DNA from: Bryobacterales bacterium
GTDB taxonomy: Bacteria > Acidobacteriota > Terriglobia > Bryobacterales > Bryobacteraceae
Assembly: GCA_016789785.1 (NCBI GenBank)
Contig: JAEUQE010000105.1
Coordinates: 1 to 28,257, forward strand
Length of the DNA stretch: 28,257 bases
Direction: 5' to 3'
The translations under genes were made by a program, and so were the position numbers. Below, one piece after another: positions 17,402 through 24,350 of this stretch (position 1 is the stretch's first letter; every line of letters begins with the position of its first letter). Below the pieces are notes generated by a model. That model had not been told where the DNA came from. It saw only the letters and a program-made list of their open reading frames with translations, and did not search any database.

Positions 17402-17653
17402 ATGCCTGCTGAGCCTTCAGGTTCTGAGGAGGCGCTCCTGGACGAGCGCTATACACTCCTCTCCAAACGGATGCTTGAACCGCTCAGCCCTGGCGAAGCG
17501 GCACGCCTGGAGGAGATCAACACTCACATACGGCTTCAGAATCGCGAGGACGCTGACTCCGCCGATCGAGAATGCGAGAACAGTCCGGCAAACCGTCTTG
17601 AGCGAAGCCTCGACAGTCTTGAAGAGCATCTCCAAAATCTGACGCGCGGTTAA
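17402..17653 (+). CDS. Small acidic hypothetical protein
   Basis: An 83-residue soluble, mostly helical, charged protein without signal peptide or cysteine pairs suited to metal binding. The stretch LDERYTLLSKRMLEPLSPGEAARLEEINTHI resembles small helical proteins with the pattern 'RY..L..KR....L...E...L..L...I', and the C-terminus (LERSLDSLEEHLQNL) has a heptad-like leucine spacing suggesting a helical pair or oligomer. It starts 26 bp after the second PQQ-like gene on the same strand and may be the last gene of that operon. No Shine-Dalgarno is visible. It is cytoplasmic, unlike its secreted upstream neighbours. Function unknown. Confidence 0.6.
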   Translation: MPAEPSGSEEALLDERYTLLSKRMLEPLSPGEAARLEEINTHIRLQNREDADSADRECENSPANRLERSLDSLEEHLQNLTRG

Positions 17654-17720
17654 CCTGTACTCTAATACGCTTGTTGCGGCACAACAGAGAGGTATCGAAA
17701 GGTAGCGTTCAACGTGAGCC

Positions 17721-18626
17721 TTACGTCTGGGGCTTCTGATTGATCACCGGATCCGACGTGTCGAACTTGGGCCCGTTTTCGTCCCAATCCTCAGCTTTGA
17801 AAATGCGGCCTTGACCCATCGGTGCGCCGATTTCCTTCACGGTGTACTGCACCTTGCCACCGTGCACCTTCGCCCAGATGAAGTGATAGAAGAAGCCCTC
17901 TTTGAAGCCCTTCCCGGCGATTGTGTTCTTGCGGAAGCCGCCGCCGGAACTGCCCACTTCCATGTACGTGACACCATCGCGCACCATGCGCACGAACTGG
18001 TGGCCGTGCCCGCTGATGATGTGTTCCACACCGTACTTCTTCGCGAGTTGATGCAGCGGGAAATCCGCGCCTTCCTTCACTAAGCGAATCCAGAAAGGCT
18101 TGTGAAACACCACAAGCTTGGGGCTCTTGCCCTGGTTCTTCTTCAAGTCCTCTTCCAGGAACTGCATCTGCTCATCGCTGATCTCATTCGTTCCGCGGGA
18201 ATTGTCGAGCACGGTGAAGTGCATCTGCTGATAGTCGAAACTGTAGAACGGCTGACGCTTGGTCTCGCGCACGTAGAGATCCCGTGATTTCGGCGACCAG
18301 ATGTCATGATTGCCGGGTGTGAAGTAAAGCGGATAGTGCTTATAACGCTCCCACACCGGCCGCAGTTCGTCCCACTGCTGTTCCACCGTTTCATCCTTCG
18401 TCCCTTCGATCGTGTCGCCAACTGTCATCACGAAGTCCGGGTGCATCAGGTCAACTTCGTACCAGACCCGGCCGAAAATCTGGGGCTCCACGCCACCAGT
18501 ACGGTCGCCAAGGATCACGAAATGGAAGTCGTTGTTGGTTGCCGTAACGCCACGAATGGCGAATACAACAAAGAGCACGATACACGTCACCACGGCGGCG
18601 GCCGTGTGTTTGCGCAAGTTGGCCAT
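17721..18626 (-). CDS. Membrane-anchored calcineurin-like metallophosphoesterase
   Basis: A 301-residue phosphoesterase with one N-terminal hydrophobic segment (about 9-28), so it probably faces the periplasm. Metal-binding motifs are in the expected order: GDRTGG (40-45), VGDTIEG (69-75), GNHD (105-108), HKPFW (H175) and GHGHQF (206-211). The first motif is normally GDxH; here the histidine is replaced (GDRT), which could alter one metal site. The fold hydrolyses phosphomonoesters, diesters or nucleotides; the substrate is unknown. The gene lies 57 bp downstream of ctaA on the same strand and may be co-transcribed. A separate TACGAT box ends 6 nt before its ATG and no Shine-Dalgarno is seen, so a leaderless transcript of its own is possible. 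Confidence 0.9.
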   Translation of the reverse strand: MANLRKHTAAAVVTCIVLFVVFAIRGVTATNNDFHFVILGDRTGGVEPQIFGRVWYEVDLMHPDFVMTVGDTIEGTKDETVEQQWDELRPVWERYKHYPLYFTPGNHDIWSPKSRDLYVRETKRQPFYSFDYQQMHFTVLDNSRGTNEISDEQMQFLEEDLKKNQGKSPKLVVFHKPFWIRLVKEGADFPLHQLAKKYGVEHIISGHGHQFVRMVRDGVTYMEVGSSGGGFRKNTIAGKGFKEGFFYHFIWAKVHGGKVQYTVKEIGAPMGQGRIFKAEDWDENGPKFDTSDPVINQKPQT

Positions 18627-18632
18627 GCCGAC

Positions 18633-18638
18633 ATCGTA
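18633..18638 (-). promoter_or_regulatory. -10-like TACGAT close to metallophosphoesterase start
   Basis: On the minus strand TACGAT (18638 to 18633) matches -10 consensus at four of six positions and ends 6 nt before the ATG at 18626. The predicted start falls at or next to the start codon. No good -35 at normal spacing; TTCACA lies 20 bp upstream. Inferred leaderless signal. Confidence 0.4.
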
Positions 18639-18683
18639 CCGCAGGAGTGTTTCGAAGTTGTGAACGGAGGAGGATCAGGAGAA

Positions 18684-19619
18684 TCAGGCCCGGCTTCCGG
18701 CGGCGGTCAATCCCTCGACACGCAGCGTCTGGTGACGGGGCCAGCATTCGATGGTCGTGATCCACGCAAAAACCCACACGATCTGCGCCGTCAGTAGATG
18801 CAACACCTGCATCCAACCGGGCGCCAGCAGTCCGATGTTGATCACGCCAAGCAACACCTGGATACCCAGCGAAATCAGGCCGTAGCGCGGGATCCTGCCC
18901 GGGCCACCAGCCCACAGGAAGACAGCGGCCAGCACCATCGCCGTCAACACAGCAACAATCGGATGGATCACACGCAGGCGCACGAGAAAATGCTCACCGG
19001 TCGTGATGTCGTCACGCACTTTGCCGAAGATGTCGCCATCGAGAGCGGGAGTGGTTGGGAAAAGCGTGTCGCCGAGAGCGGTTACCGCACCGGTCATGTT
19101 CGTAGCGATCAGACAGACGACTGCCATCGCCAGCATGCTGCGCGAGAAACTCACTCGCGGGCGCTGCCCCTCATCCATCGACCACCATGCCGCGCACGCT
19201 GCACTGGCGGTCAGCATCAGCGTGTTGGTGAGATGAAACGCGATGACGATCGCGCGTGCCACGGACGCATCATCAGCCACAAGTTCTTTCTTCACCAGAA
19301 CCGCTCCGACGAGGCCTTCCACAAGGATGAAGAACATGGTGGCAAGCGACGCGCGATACACAGCCCGGTTGACGCGGCGAGCCCAAACGATGAGGACAAT
19401 GCCGAGGATTCCGCATAGGCCGCTGGTAAGGCGATGCGTGAATTCGATCACTGTCTTCGTGGCGGGAGCTTGCGGAAGGATCTCGCCGTGACAGGTGGGC
19501 CAATGGTTGCCGCAGCCGGCGCCGGATCCCGAGATTCGCACCCATGCGCCGAAGAGGATCACGGCGATCAGATAGGCGAGGAAGAACCATGCAAATCGAG
19601 TGAACCGTGCATTCGACAT
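18684..19619 (-). CDS. ctaA: Heme A synthase (CtaA/COX15)
   Basis: A 311-residue inner-membrane protein that oxidises heme O to heme A for aa3-type cytochrome oxidase. About eight hydrophobic segments are visible. The family signature GAWVRISGSGAGCGNHWPTC holds the cysteine pair C36-X6-C43 of the first external loop, spaced as in the Bacillus enzyme. Conserved heme-ligand histidines are in EFTHRLTSG (H62), FHLTNT (H129), VIHPIVA and VLHLLTAQ. No second cysteine pair is visible in the later loop. I start at the ATG at 19619; 17 upstream codons stay open, but they run into the divergent gene and lack the family N-terminus. No cytochrome oxidase or heme O synthase gene is adjacent. The neighbouring metallophosphoesterase is downstream on the same strand. 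Confidence 0.93.
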   Translation of the reverse strand: MSNARFTRFAWFFLAYLIAVILFGAWVRISGSGAGCGNHWPTCHGEILPQAPATKTVIEFTHRLTSGLCGILGIVLIVWARRVNRAVYRASLATMFFILVEGLVGAVLVKKELVADDASVARAIVIAFHLTNTLMLTASAACAAWWSMDEGQRPRVSFSRSMLAMAVVCLIATNMTGAVTALGDTLFPTTPALDGDIFGKVRDDITTGEHFLVRLRVIHPIVAVLTAMVLAAVFLWAGGPGRIPRYGLISLGIQVLLGVINIGLLAPGWMQVLHLLTAQIVWVFAWITTIECWPRHQTLRVEGLTAAGSRA

Positions 19620-19645
19620 CACACTTTCAGCGTACACTGGACACG
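19620..19645. promoter_or_regulatory. 26-bp divergent promoter with overlapping -10-like boxes
   Basis: The gap between the ctaA ATG and the ATG of the divergent gene is only 26 bp. On the plus strand TACACT (19633-19638) ends 7 nt before the ATG at 19646. On the minus strand TACGCT (19634 to 19629) ends 9 nt before the ATG at 19619. The two hexamers overlap on AGCGTACACT, a near-palindrome with a GTAC core. This leaves room for almost no untranslated leader on either side. No strong -35 appears on either strand; these would lie inside the opposite coding regions. Confidence 0.5.
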
Positions 19646-20869
19646 ATGCTGCTGGCGATTGTGGTTGCACTTTTCGCGCTCGATGCTCAGGCGCAGTTGA
19701 TTCGCGAGAACCGGAAGCTGTTCGCGATCGGATCGTACGAACTACCGAAAGACGACGCGGAGTTGCGGCGCATGGCGGGGTCGGGATTCAATCTTGTGCG
19801 CTGTGGAAGCCGTGCCGATCTTGAGCGCGTGGCGCAAGCCGGAATGCAGGGTTGGATGGTGTTGCCAATGACGGCATCCGCGGATCAAGTGCGGCAGAAG
19901 ATCCGCGAGACGGTGGATCATCCCGCGCTGGCCGTTTGGGAAGGGCCCGATGAGATGATCTGGAACTTCACGGCATTCAGCGGGCTGTATCCGAAGGTGC
20001 ACAAGGAACGCGGCGAATGGAACCTGCAGACGCCGAACGCGCTGGCCTATGCGACCAACGAAGGCAGCAAAGTGCTGGCGGCGTTTCGCGAGTCAGCGAA
20101 GGCACTGCGCGAGATGGATCCGAAGAAGCGGCCATTGTGGATGAACGAAGCGGCAGAGACCGACATGAAGTACATCCGCGAAACACTTACCGATGTTCAA
20201 ATCACGGGCTGTGATCTCTATCCGATCCGGTCGACAGGATCGGAGCCAGCGTCCATCGGGGACATCACGCGCCGCTACATGAAGATCGGCAAGGGCAGAC
20301 CAGTGTGGATGGTGCTGCAAGGGTTCTCGTGGCATGTGTTCCCGGAACGCAAGCGCACGGAACTCTATCCCACCTTCGATGAAACCCGCATGATGGCATG
20401 GGATGCGATTGTCAACGGAGCTCAGGGCATTCTCTACTGGGGCTCGTTCTTTGTGCCCGCGGAGGGCGCGGCGTTCCGGCAGTCGCTGCACGCGATGGCT
20501 GCCGAGTTGGCGCCGCTGCACGCGTTTCTAACCGCTGTGGAGACCGTTCGGCCAACGGTGGAACTGATCGAGAGCAACGGCCGCTCGCAACCGGGCGACC
20601 GGGGCGTACGGGCTTGGTTGCGGCGCGCCGGGAGTGACTGGCTTCTGGCATTGGTGAATGAAGATTCGCGCGCACATACGGGAGTGGAGATCACTGGACT
20701 TGGAGTCCTGAACGGCCGCAGGATGGAGTTGCTGTACGGCGAGGACTCCGAGACGGTGCGCGACGGATCGATGGTGGCTCGTATGCGGCCGTTGGAAGTT
20801 AAGCTGTACGGCACGAGCCGCCGCCTGGAGACATCGAAACGCGAAGGCCGCGAGTTCGGGAAGCGCTGA
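19646..20869 (+). CDS. Secreted TIM-barrel-like (putative glycoside hydrolase) protein A
   Basis: A 407-residue exported protein whose signal peptide ends at DAQAQ (about 1-17). The sequence has the rhythm of a (beta/alpha)8 barrel: FAIGSYELPKDDAELRRMAGSGFNLVRC, then GWMVLPM, ALAVWEGPDE (E99, D102, E103), KKRPLWMNEA, ITGCDLYPI, PVWMVLQGFSW and NGAQGILYWGSF. The WEGPDE and LYWG segments resemble active-site strands of retaining glycosidases, but I cannot assign a family or substrate. I start at the ATG at 19646, where the signal peptide begins, not at the upstream in-frame ATG that would overlap ctaA. It is related to the next gene, which it meets tail to tail with 5 bp between stops. Confidence 0.8.
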   Translation: MLLAIVVALFALDAQAQLIRENRKLFAIGSYELPKDDAELRRMAGSGFNLVRCGSRADLERVAQAGMQGWMVLPMTASADQVRQKIRETVDHPALAVWEGPDEMIWNFTAFSGLYPKVHKERGEWNLQTPNALAYATNEGSKVLAAFRESAKALREMDPKKRPLWMNEAAETDMKYIRETLTDVQITGCDLYPIRSTGSEPASIGDITRRYMKIGKGRPVWMVLQGFSWHVFPERKRTELYPTFDETRMMAWDAIVNGAQGILYWGSFFVPAEGAAFRQSLHAMAAELAPLHAFLTAVETVRPTVELIESNGRSQPGDRGVRAWLRRAGSDWLLALVNEDSRAHTGVEITGLGVLNGRRMELLYGEDSETVRDGSMVARMRPLEVKLYGTSRRLETSKREGREFGKR

Positions 20870-20874
20870 CGCGG

Positions 20875-22071
20875 CTATCGCAAGCGGTAGAGATGCACGT
20901 CGAACGGACGAAAGCGATCCCGAAACGCACCGGCACGCAGCGTGTGTGTCCGCGACTCGAAAAGCACCTCCGCTGTGGCGGCCTTGGGAACGTTGCGAAA
21001 CGTCACCTCCACGGGATTCGGATCCGCATTCACCGCGATGAGAAGGGTGCCCGCCGGCGACGGCTTCGCGATCCATTCGATGCCCCGGTCGAGGCTGTGA
21101 TCCGTGTCGTGATACTCAAGTTGAAGGGGAAGCGTGATCGGACGCGCGGCGAGTTCCTCCTTCAGCGAGGAGAGTTCGGAGGCGACGGAAGCCAGATCGT
21201 CCCAGAGCTTTGACGTTGCTGGCGTGGTGTGCAGGCCCCAATAGAAGATGCCGTTCACGCCATTCGCTACGGCTTGCCACGCCATGAATCTCTGCTCAAA
21301 GCGCGTGGGGTCGAGGATCATCTTCGGGTCCTGATCCTTCTCCCGCAAGCGTTCCCATGCAAAGCCCTGCAGCACCATGAACACCGCGCGATTCGGGCCT
21401 GCCACCTGCCGCATCTTCGAAGCATACTGGCCAACCTGACTGAGATGCGTGTTCAGCAGGTCGCCTTGCCGTCCACTGGGCCAGAGCCCGTACATGTCGC
21501 GAATGCCATGCGGGATGACGGGATAAATGTCAGTCGCGATGAAGTCGCCGCCGGGATTGTAGCGTTGCAGCGTGCTCACAAGGTTGGTGGGCGCATGATT
21601 GAGGTACATGGGACGCTGCGGGTCCAGGGTCTTCACGAAGCGATATGTCTCTTTGATGACTTCGGGCGGAATCTTCAGCCCGGGCTTTTTCCACTCGTAG
21701 GTCGGCTCATCAAGACTCTCCCAAAACAGCAATGCCGGGTGCTTGCCGAACTCGGCAATCAACTTGCGGATGCGCGCTTCGTCAGCGGGCCGTGACTTCG
21801 GCTGGATCGCGCCCAGCGTCACCCATCCATACATACCGTGTTGCTGGGCGCGATCGAGATCTTCCTTCTTCGCCGGCACATGGACCACGTGGAAACCGGC
21901 AGTGGCCGCGCGCTTCCACGCATCGGCGTGCTTCGGCAAACTGTACAGACCGAGCAGGAATGTCCGTTTGCCTTTGATCACCGGCATCCCGTCGGTATCG
22001 GGCGGTTCGGCGCGCAAGGCGAATGGCAGCGCGAGGAGCGAACGGCGGGTGATGTCTGGCGGTGTCAGCAT
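20875..22071 (-). CDS. Secreted TIM-barrel-like (putative glycoside hydrolase) protein B
   Basis: A 398-residue exported protein related to its convergent neighbour. Shared blocks in the same order are TFLLGLYSLPKHADAWKRAATAGFHVV, ALLFWESLDEP (E118, D121, E122), PQRPMYLNHAP, FIATDIYPVIP, VFMVLQGFAW and NGVNGIFYWGLH. The WExxDE and FYWG segments are conserved in both and are the best active-site candidates. The N-terminus DITRRSLLALPFALRAEPP looks like a Tat-type signal. I start at the ATG at 22071; 48 more in-frame codons upstream (to 22215) lack signal-like or domain character and are rejected. A C-terminal beta-sandwich is suggested by EWIAKPSPAGTLLIAVNADPNPVEVTF. Function as a glycosidase is an inference from fold pattern. 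Confidence 0.8.
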   Translation of the reverse strand: MLTPPDITRRSLLALPFALRAEPPDTDGMPVIKGKRTFLLGLYSLPKHADAWKRAATAGFHVVHVPAKKEDLDRAQQHGMYGWVTLGAIQPKSRPADEARIRKLIAEFGKHPALLFWESLDEPTYEWKKPGLKIPPEVIKETYRFVKTLDPQRPMYLNHAPTNLVSTLQRYNPGGDFIATDIYPVIPHGIRDMYGLWPSGRQGDLLNTHLSQVGQYASKMRQVAGPNRAVFMVLQGFAWERLREKDQDPKMILDPTRFEQRFMAWQAVANGVNGIFYWGLHTTPATSKLWDDLASVASELSSLKEELAARPITLPLQLEYHDTDHSLDRGIEWIAKPSPAGTLLIAVNADPNPVEVTFRNVPKAATAEVLFESRTHTLRAGAFRDRFRPFDVHLYRLR

Positions 22072-22283
22072 AGGTCGGCAGGGGCGCAGGCTAGCGATAG
22101 AAGCCCGTGAAGCGGAAAACATTTTTGGGCGAGAATGGTTTGGACGCGGACAGCGCATTCCGCCATGATGAGTACGGCGGTCCACTGCTGGGGCAACGAA
22201 ATCGCAAGCCGGCACATGTGTCTTTCGAATCTACTGAAGTTGCGAATCGGGCTGCAACCTGATCCGGATTGGCGAGCACGCTC
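22072..22283. other. Divergent intergenic region, protein B / mtgA
   Basis: In this 212-bp gap I see no confident promoter, terminator or RNA. The only symmetric element is an imperfect dyad CCGCC...GGCGG near 22157-22177 with an 11-nt centre. Open frames crossing it are upstream extensions of the two flanking genes with no domain support. Confidence 0.4.
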
Positions 22284-22988
22284 ATGAAGCGCAAGACCGC
22301 AAAAGCGAGTTCCAAGCCGAAGCGCAAGTGGGCGCGGCGTCTCATGTGGTTCGCGGTGAAGGTACTCGTCATCTACTACGGCCTGGTGATGGTCAGCATG
22401 GTGGCGCTGCGCTGGGTGGATCCGTGGTTCACGATGGTTCATGTGGAGAGGCGAGTGGAGTCGTGGATGGGAAAAGAACGGTATGAGAAGCGCTACCGGT
22501 TCGTGCCGCTCCGTGACATCTCACCGCACTTTCAGCATGCGGTGGTCGCTGCGGAGGATGCCAAGTTCTACAGACATTTCGGCTTCGATCTTGGCGAGAT
22601 CAAAGATGCGCTCCTGGATGACCTGCCGCAAGGGCGGCTTCGCGGCGCTTCAACCATCACACAGCAGTTGATCAAGAACCTCTACTTCACGACAGACGGC
22701 TCTTTCGTGCGCAAGGGGATCGAGGCAACACTGGTTCTGCCCGCGGAGTTCATTCTCGGCAAGGATCGCATTCTGGAGTTGTATCTGAATGTGATTGAGT
22801 GGGGACCTGGAGTGTTCGGCGCGGAAGCGGCTGCGCAGTATCACTACCGGATGCCCGCCAGCCGGGTGGATCGCGAACATGGCGCGCGCCTGGCGGCCGT
22901 ATTGCCAAGCCCTCTGCAGCGCAAGCCGGAACGAATGACGAACTACAGCGCGGCGATCCTGAAGCGGATGTCGCAGATGGGATGGTGA
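22284..22988 (+). CDS. mtgA: Monofunctional peptidoglycan glycosyltransferase
   Basis: A 234-residue GT51 enzyme that polymerises lipid II into glycan strands at the outer face of the inner membrane. One membrane anchor lies at about 22-43 after a very basic N-terminus (MKRKTAKASSKPKRKWARR). The GT51 motifs are complete: VVAAEDAKFYRHFGFD with the catalytic glutamate E91, GASTITQQLIKNLY (121-134), RKGIEATL with the second glutamate E147, and KDRILELYLNVIEWGPGVFGAE (160-181). No transpeptidase domain follows, so it is monofunctional like E. coli MtgA, and the length matches. I start at the ATG at 22284, not at the TTG five codons upstream. No other cell-wall gene is adjacent; it is convergent with a small secreted protein gene 34 bp away. 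Confidence 0.96.
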   Translation: MKRKTAKASSKPKRKWARRLMWFAVKVLVIYYGLVMVSMVALRWVDPWFTMVHVERRVESWMGKERYEKRYRFVPLRDISPHFQHAVVAAEDAKFYRHFGFDLGEIKDALLDDLPQGRLRGASTITQQLIKNLYFTTDGSFVRKGIEATLVLPAEFILGKDRILELYLNVIEWGPGVFGAEAAAQYHYRMPASRVDREHGARLAAVLPSPLQRKPERMTNYSAAILKRMSQMGW

Positions 22989-23022
22989 GCGATCCGTTCG
23001 CCGATGCGGCGATCAGGCACAG

Positions 23023-23481
23023 CTACTGCTTCGGTTTCGGCGGCGGGTTCTGACGACGGTAGACCGTCTCAAAATCGGGCTTACCGCTGGTAGACCAAGA
23101 CGTCGAGGAGGATGCCGAAGGGCCCGTATTACCTGAAGGAACCGCCATGCGTTCCGCCATGGTGTTCGAGGAGTTGGCAGAGCCCGATGTGCCCTTGTCG
23201 ACGGTGGTCTTCGTTTCTCGCTTGAAGCGGCCGCCGGTCTGCTGAGGCCGAGCCTCCACTCGTTCAATGTCGGCCTTTGGGATCGCGGTCTGTTCCTTCT
23301 TCACGATGACGATGAGACTCTCGTCAGTTAGGTCCGCCATCTGGGCCAGCACTGGTTGCACGGCGCCCTTCTTGTAGATGCGCAGTTCCTGGCCGGTCTT
23401 TAGATCACGGACTCTCTCCCACGGATCATCCGCCCCAAGCACAACACTCAGCGACACAAGCAACAGTACGCCAATCCGCAT
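23023..23481 (-). CDS. Small secreted hypothetical protein
   Basis: A 152-residue exported protein with a signal peptide of about 17 residues (MRIGVLLLVSLSVVLGA). Residues about 20-80 look like a small beta-rich domain (WERVRDLKTGQELRIYKKG, then LTDESLIVIVKKEQTAIPKADIERVEARP), a pattern I associate with acidobacterial periplasmic proteins of unknown role. The second half (80-150) is low-complexity, rich in serine, threonine and glycine, and ends in NPPPKPKQ, probably disordered. A TACACT box (23512 to 23507) and AGGAG (about 13 nt before the ATG) lie upstream. It is divergent from the 255-residue secreted protein gene. Confidence 0.75.
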   Translation of the reverse strand: MRIGVLLLVSLSVVLGADDPWERVRDLKTGQELRIYKKGAVQPVLAQMADLTDESLIVIVKKEQTAIPKADIERVEARPQQTGGRFKRETKTTVDKGTSGSANSSNTMAERMAVPSGNTGPSASSSTSWSTSGKPDFETVYRRQNPPPKPKQ

Positions 23482-23506
23482 TTTCGTGATTCTGCTCCTT
23501 GGTGAC

Positions 23507-23560
23507 AGTGTAGCGGATGGGGGCGCGCGCGGGATCTTGGCCGGGCTTCCACGCTATCCT
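23507..23560. promoter_or_regulatory. Divergent -10-like boxes, TACACT (minus) and TATCCT (plus)
   Basis: In the 89-bp divergent gap, TACACT runs 23512 to 23507 on the minus strand, which would give a leader of roughly 20 nt. TATCCT (23555-23560) on the plus strand ends 10 nt before the ATG at 23571, which would give a leader of only about 4 nt. Neither has a good -35. The plus-strand gene lacks a Shine-Dalgarno. Confidence 0.4.
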
Positions 23561-23570
23561 GAAAGACACT

Positions 23571-24338
23571 ATGAAGCATCTCGCACGCATTGCACTTTGT
23601 GTCTTCGCGCTTGCCGCCGCGGCGCTTGCGCAGGAGACGCTCAACAATGAGTCGATCATCAAGCTGGTCAAATCGGGGCTTGGCGAAGAGCTGATACTCA
23701 ACGTCATCCGCCAGCAACCTGGAAACTACTCGATGGGCGCCGACGATCTGGTTTCGATGAAGGCTGCCGGCGTGTCCGAACGAATCATCACCGCGATGCT
23801 CGCTCGCGGGCGCGATGGCGCGGCGGCACCGAAACCCGATAGCGCATCAGGCAAAGCGGAATCACGAACGTCGATCACCGAACCTGGCATCTACTACAAA
23901 AAAGGCAATGAGCATTTCGAACTCGTCTCTGAAGAAGTGGAATGGGAGGCAAAGAGTTCGGTAAAGAACATCGTCTCGGCGGGAATCATCAAGAAGGATC
24001 TCAAGGGCAGCATCGCGGGCCCGAGCAGCCGCAACTTCCTGACGCATCCAATCGAAGTGATCTTCTCGCTTGCCAGTGGCCAATCCATAAACAACTTCCT
24101 CCTGCTGCCCATGAAGGTAAACAAGGGACAACGCGCTTTCATGGTTGGCCCGGTCAACTCCAAGAGTGGCGTTGCTAAAGGCGCCATCCCCTTCGGCGTG
24201 GAGAAGGTTGGCAACAATCTCTTCCGCATGGTGCTCCAGTCGCCGCTTCCACCGGGCGAGTACGGCGTGCTGCTGACATCGGCGGTTGGCAGCAGTACGG
24301 GTATCAGCAAGATGCACACATTCCGTCTTCTTCTCTAA
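23571..24338 (+). CDS. Secreted two-domain hypothetical protein, Acidobacteriota type
   Basis: A 255-residue exported protein; the signal peptide ends at AAALAQ (about 1-21). Residues about 22-80 form a short helical domain (LNNESIIKLVKSGLGEELILNVIRQQP, then LVSMKAAGVSERIITAMLARG), a pattern found in many secreted bacterial proteins in which a helix pair is followed by 'LKxAGVSExII'. A linker rich in Ala, Pro and Ser (82-103) leads to a beta-rich domain (about 105-255) opening with EPGIYYKKGNEHFELVSEEVEW and including IAGPSSRNFLTHPIEVIFSL and PPGEYGVLLTS. The second domain recurs in Acidobacteriota without known function, as far as I recall. I start at the ATG at 23571, not the frame opening 54 bp earlier, because the signal peptide begins there. 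The next gene starts 12 bp after its stop. Confidence 0.8.
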   Translation: MKHLARIALCVFALAAAALAQETLNNESIIKLVKSGLGEELILNVIRQQPGNYSMGADDLVSMKAAGVSERIITAMLARGRDGAAAPKPDSASGKAESRTSITEPGIYYKKGNEHFELVSEEVEWEAKSSVKNIVSAGIIKKDLKGSIAGPSSRNFLTHPIEVIFSLASGQSINNFLLLPMKVNKGQRAFMVGPVNSKSGVAKGAIPFGVEKVGNNLFRMVLQSPLPPGEYGVLLTSAVGSSTGISKMHTFRLLL

Positions 24339-24350
24339 CGAGCGTTCCAT

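Noticed and set aside
17672..17686. Hairpin TGTTG-CGGCA-CAACA between the small acidic gene and the metallophosphoesterase gene
   Set aside because: Only a 5-bp AT-containing stem and no T-run; too weak to call a terminator.
22072..22215. 48-codon N-terminal extension of TIM-barrel-like protein B
   Set aside because: No signal or domain features (Pro/Arg/Ser-rich); a Tat-like signal begins at the ATG at 22071.
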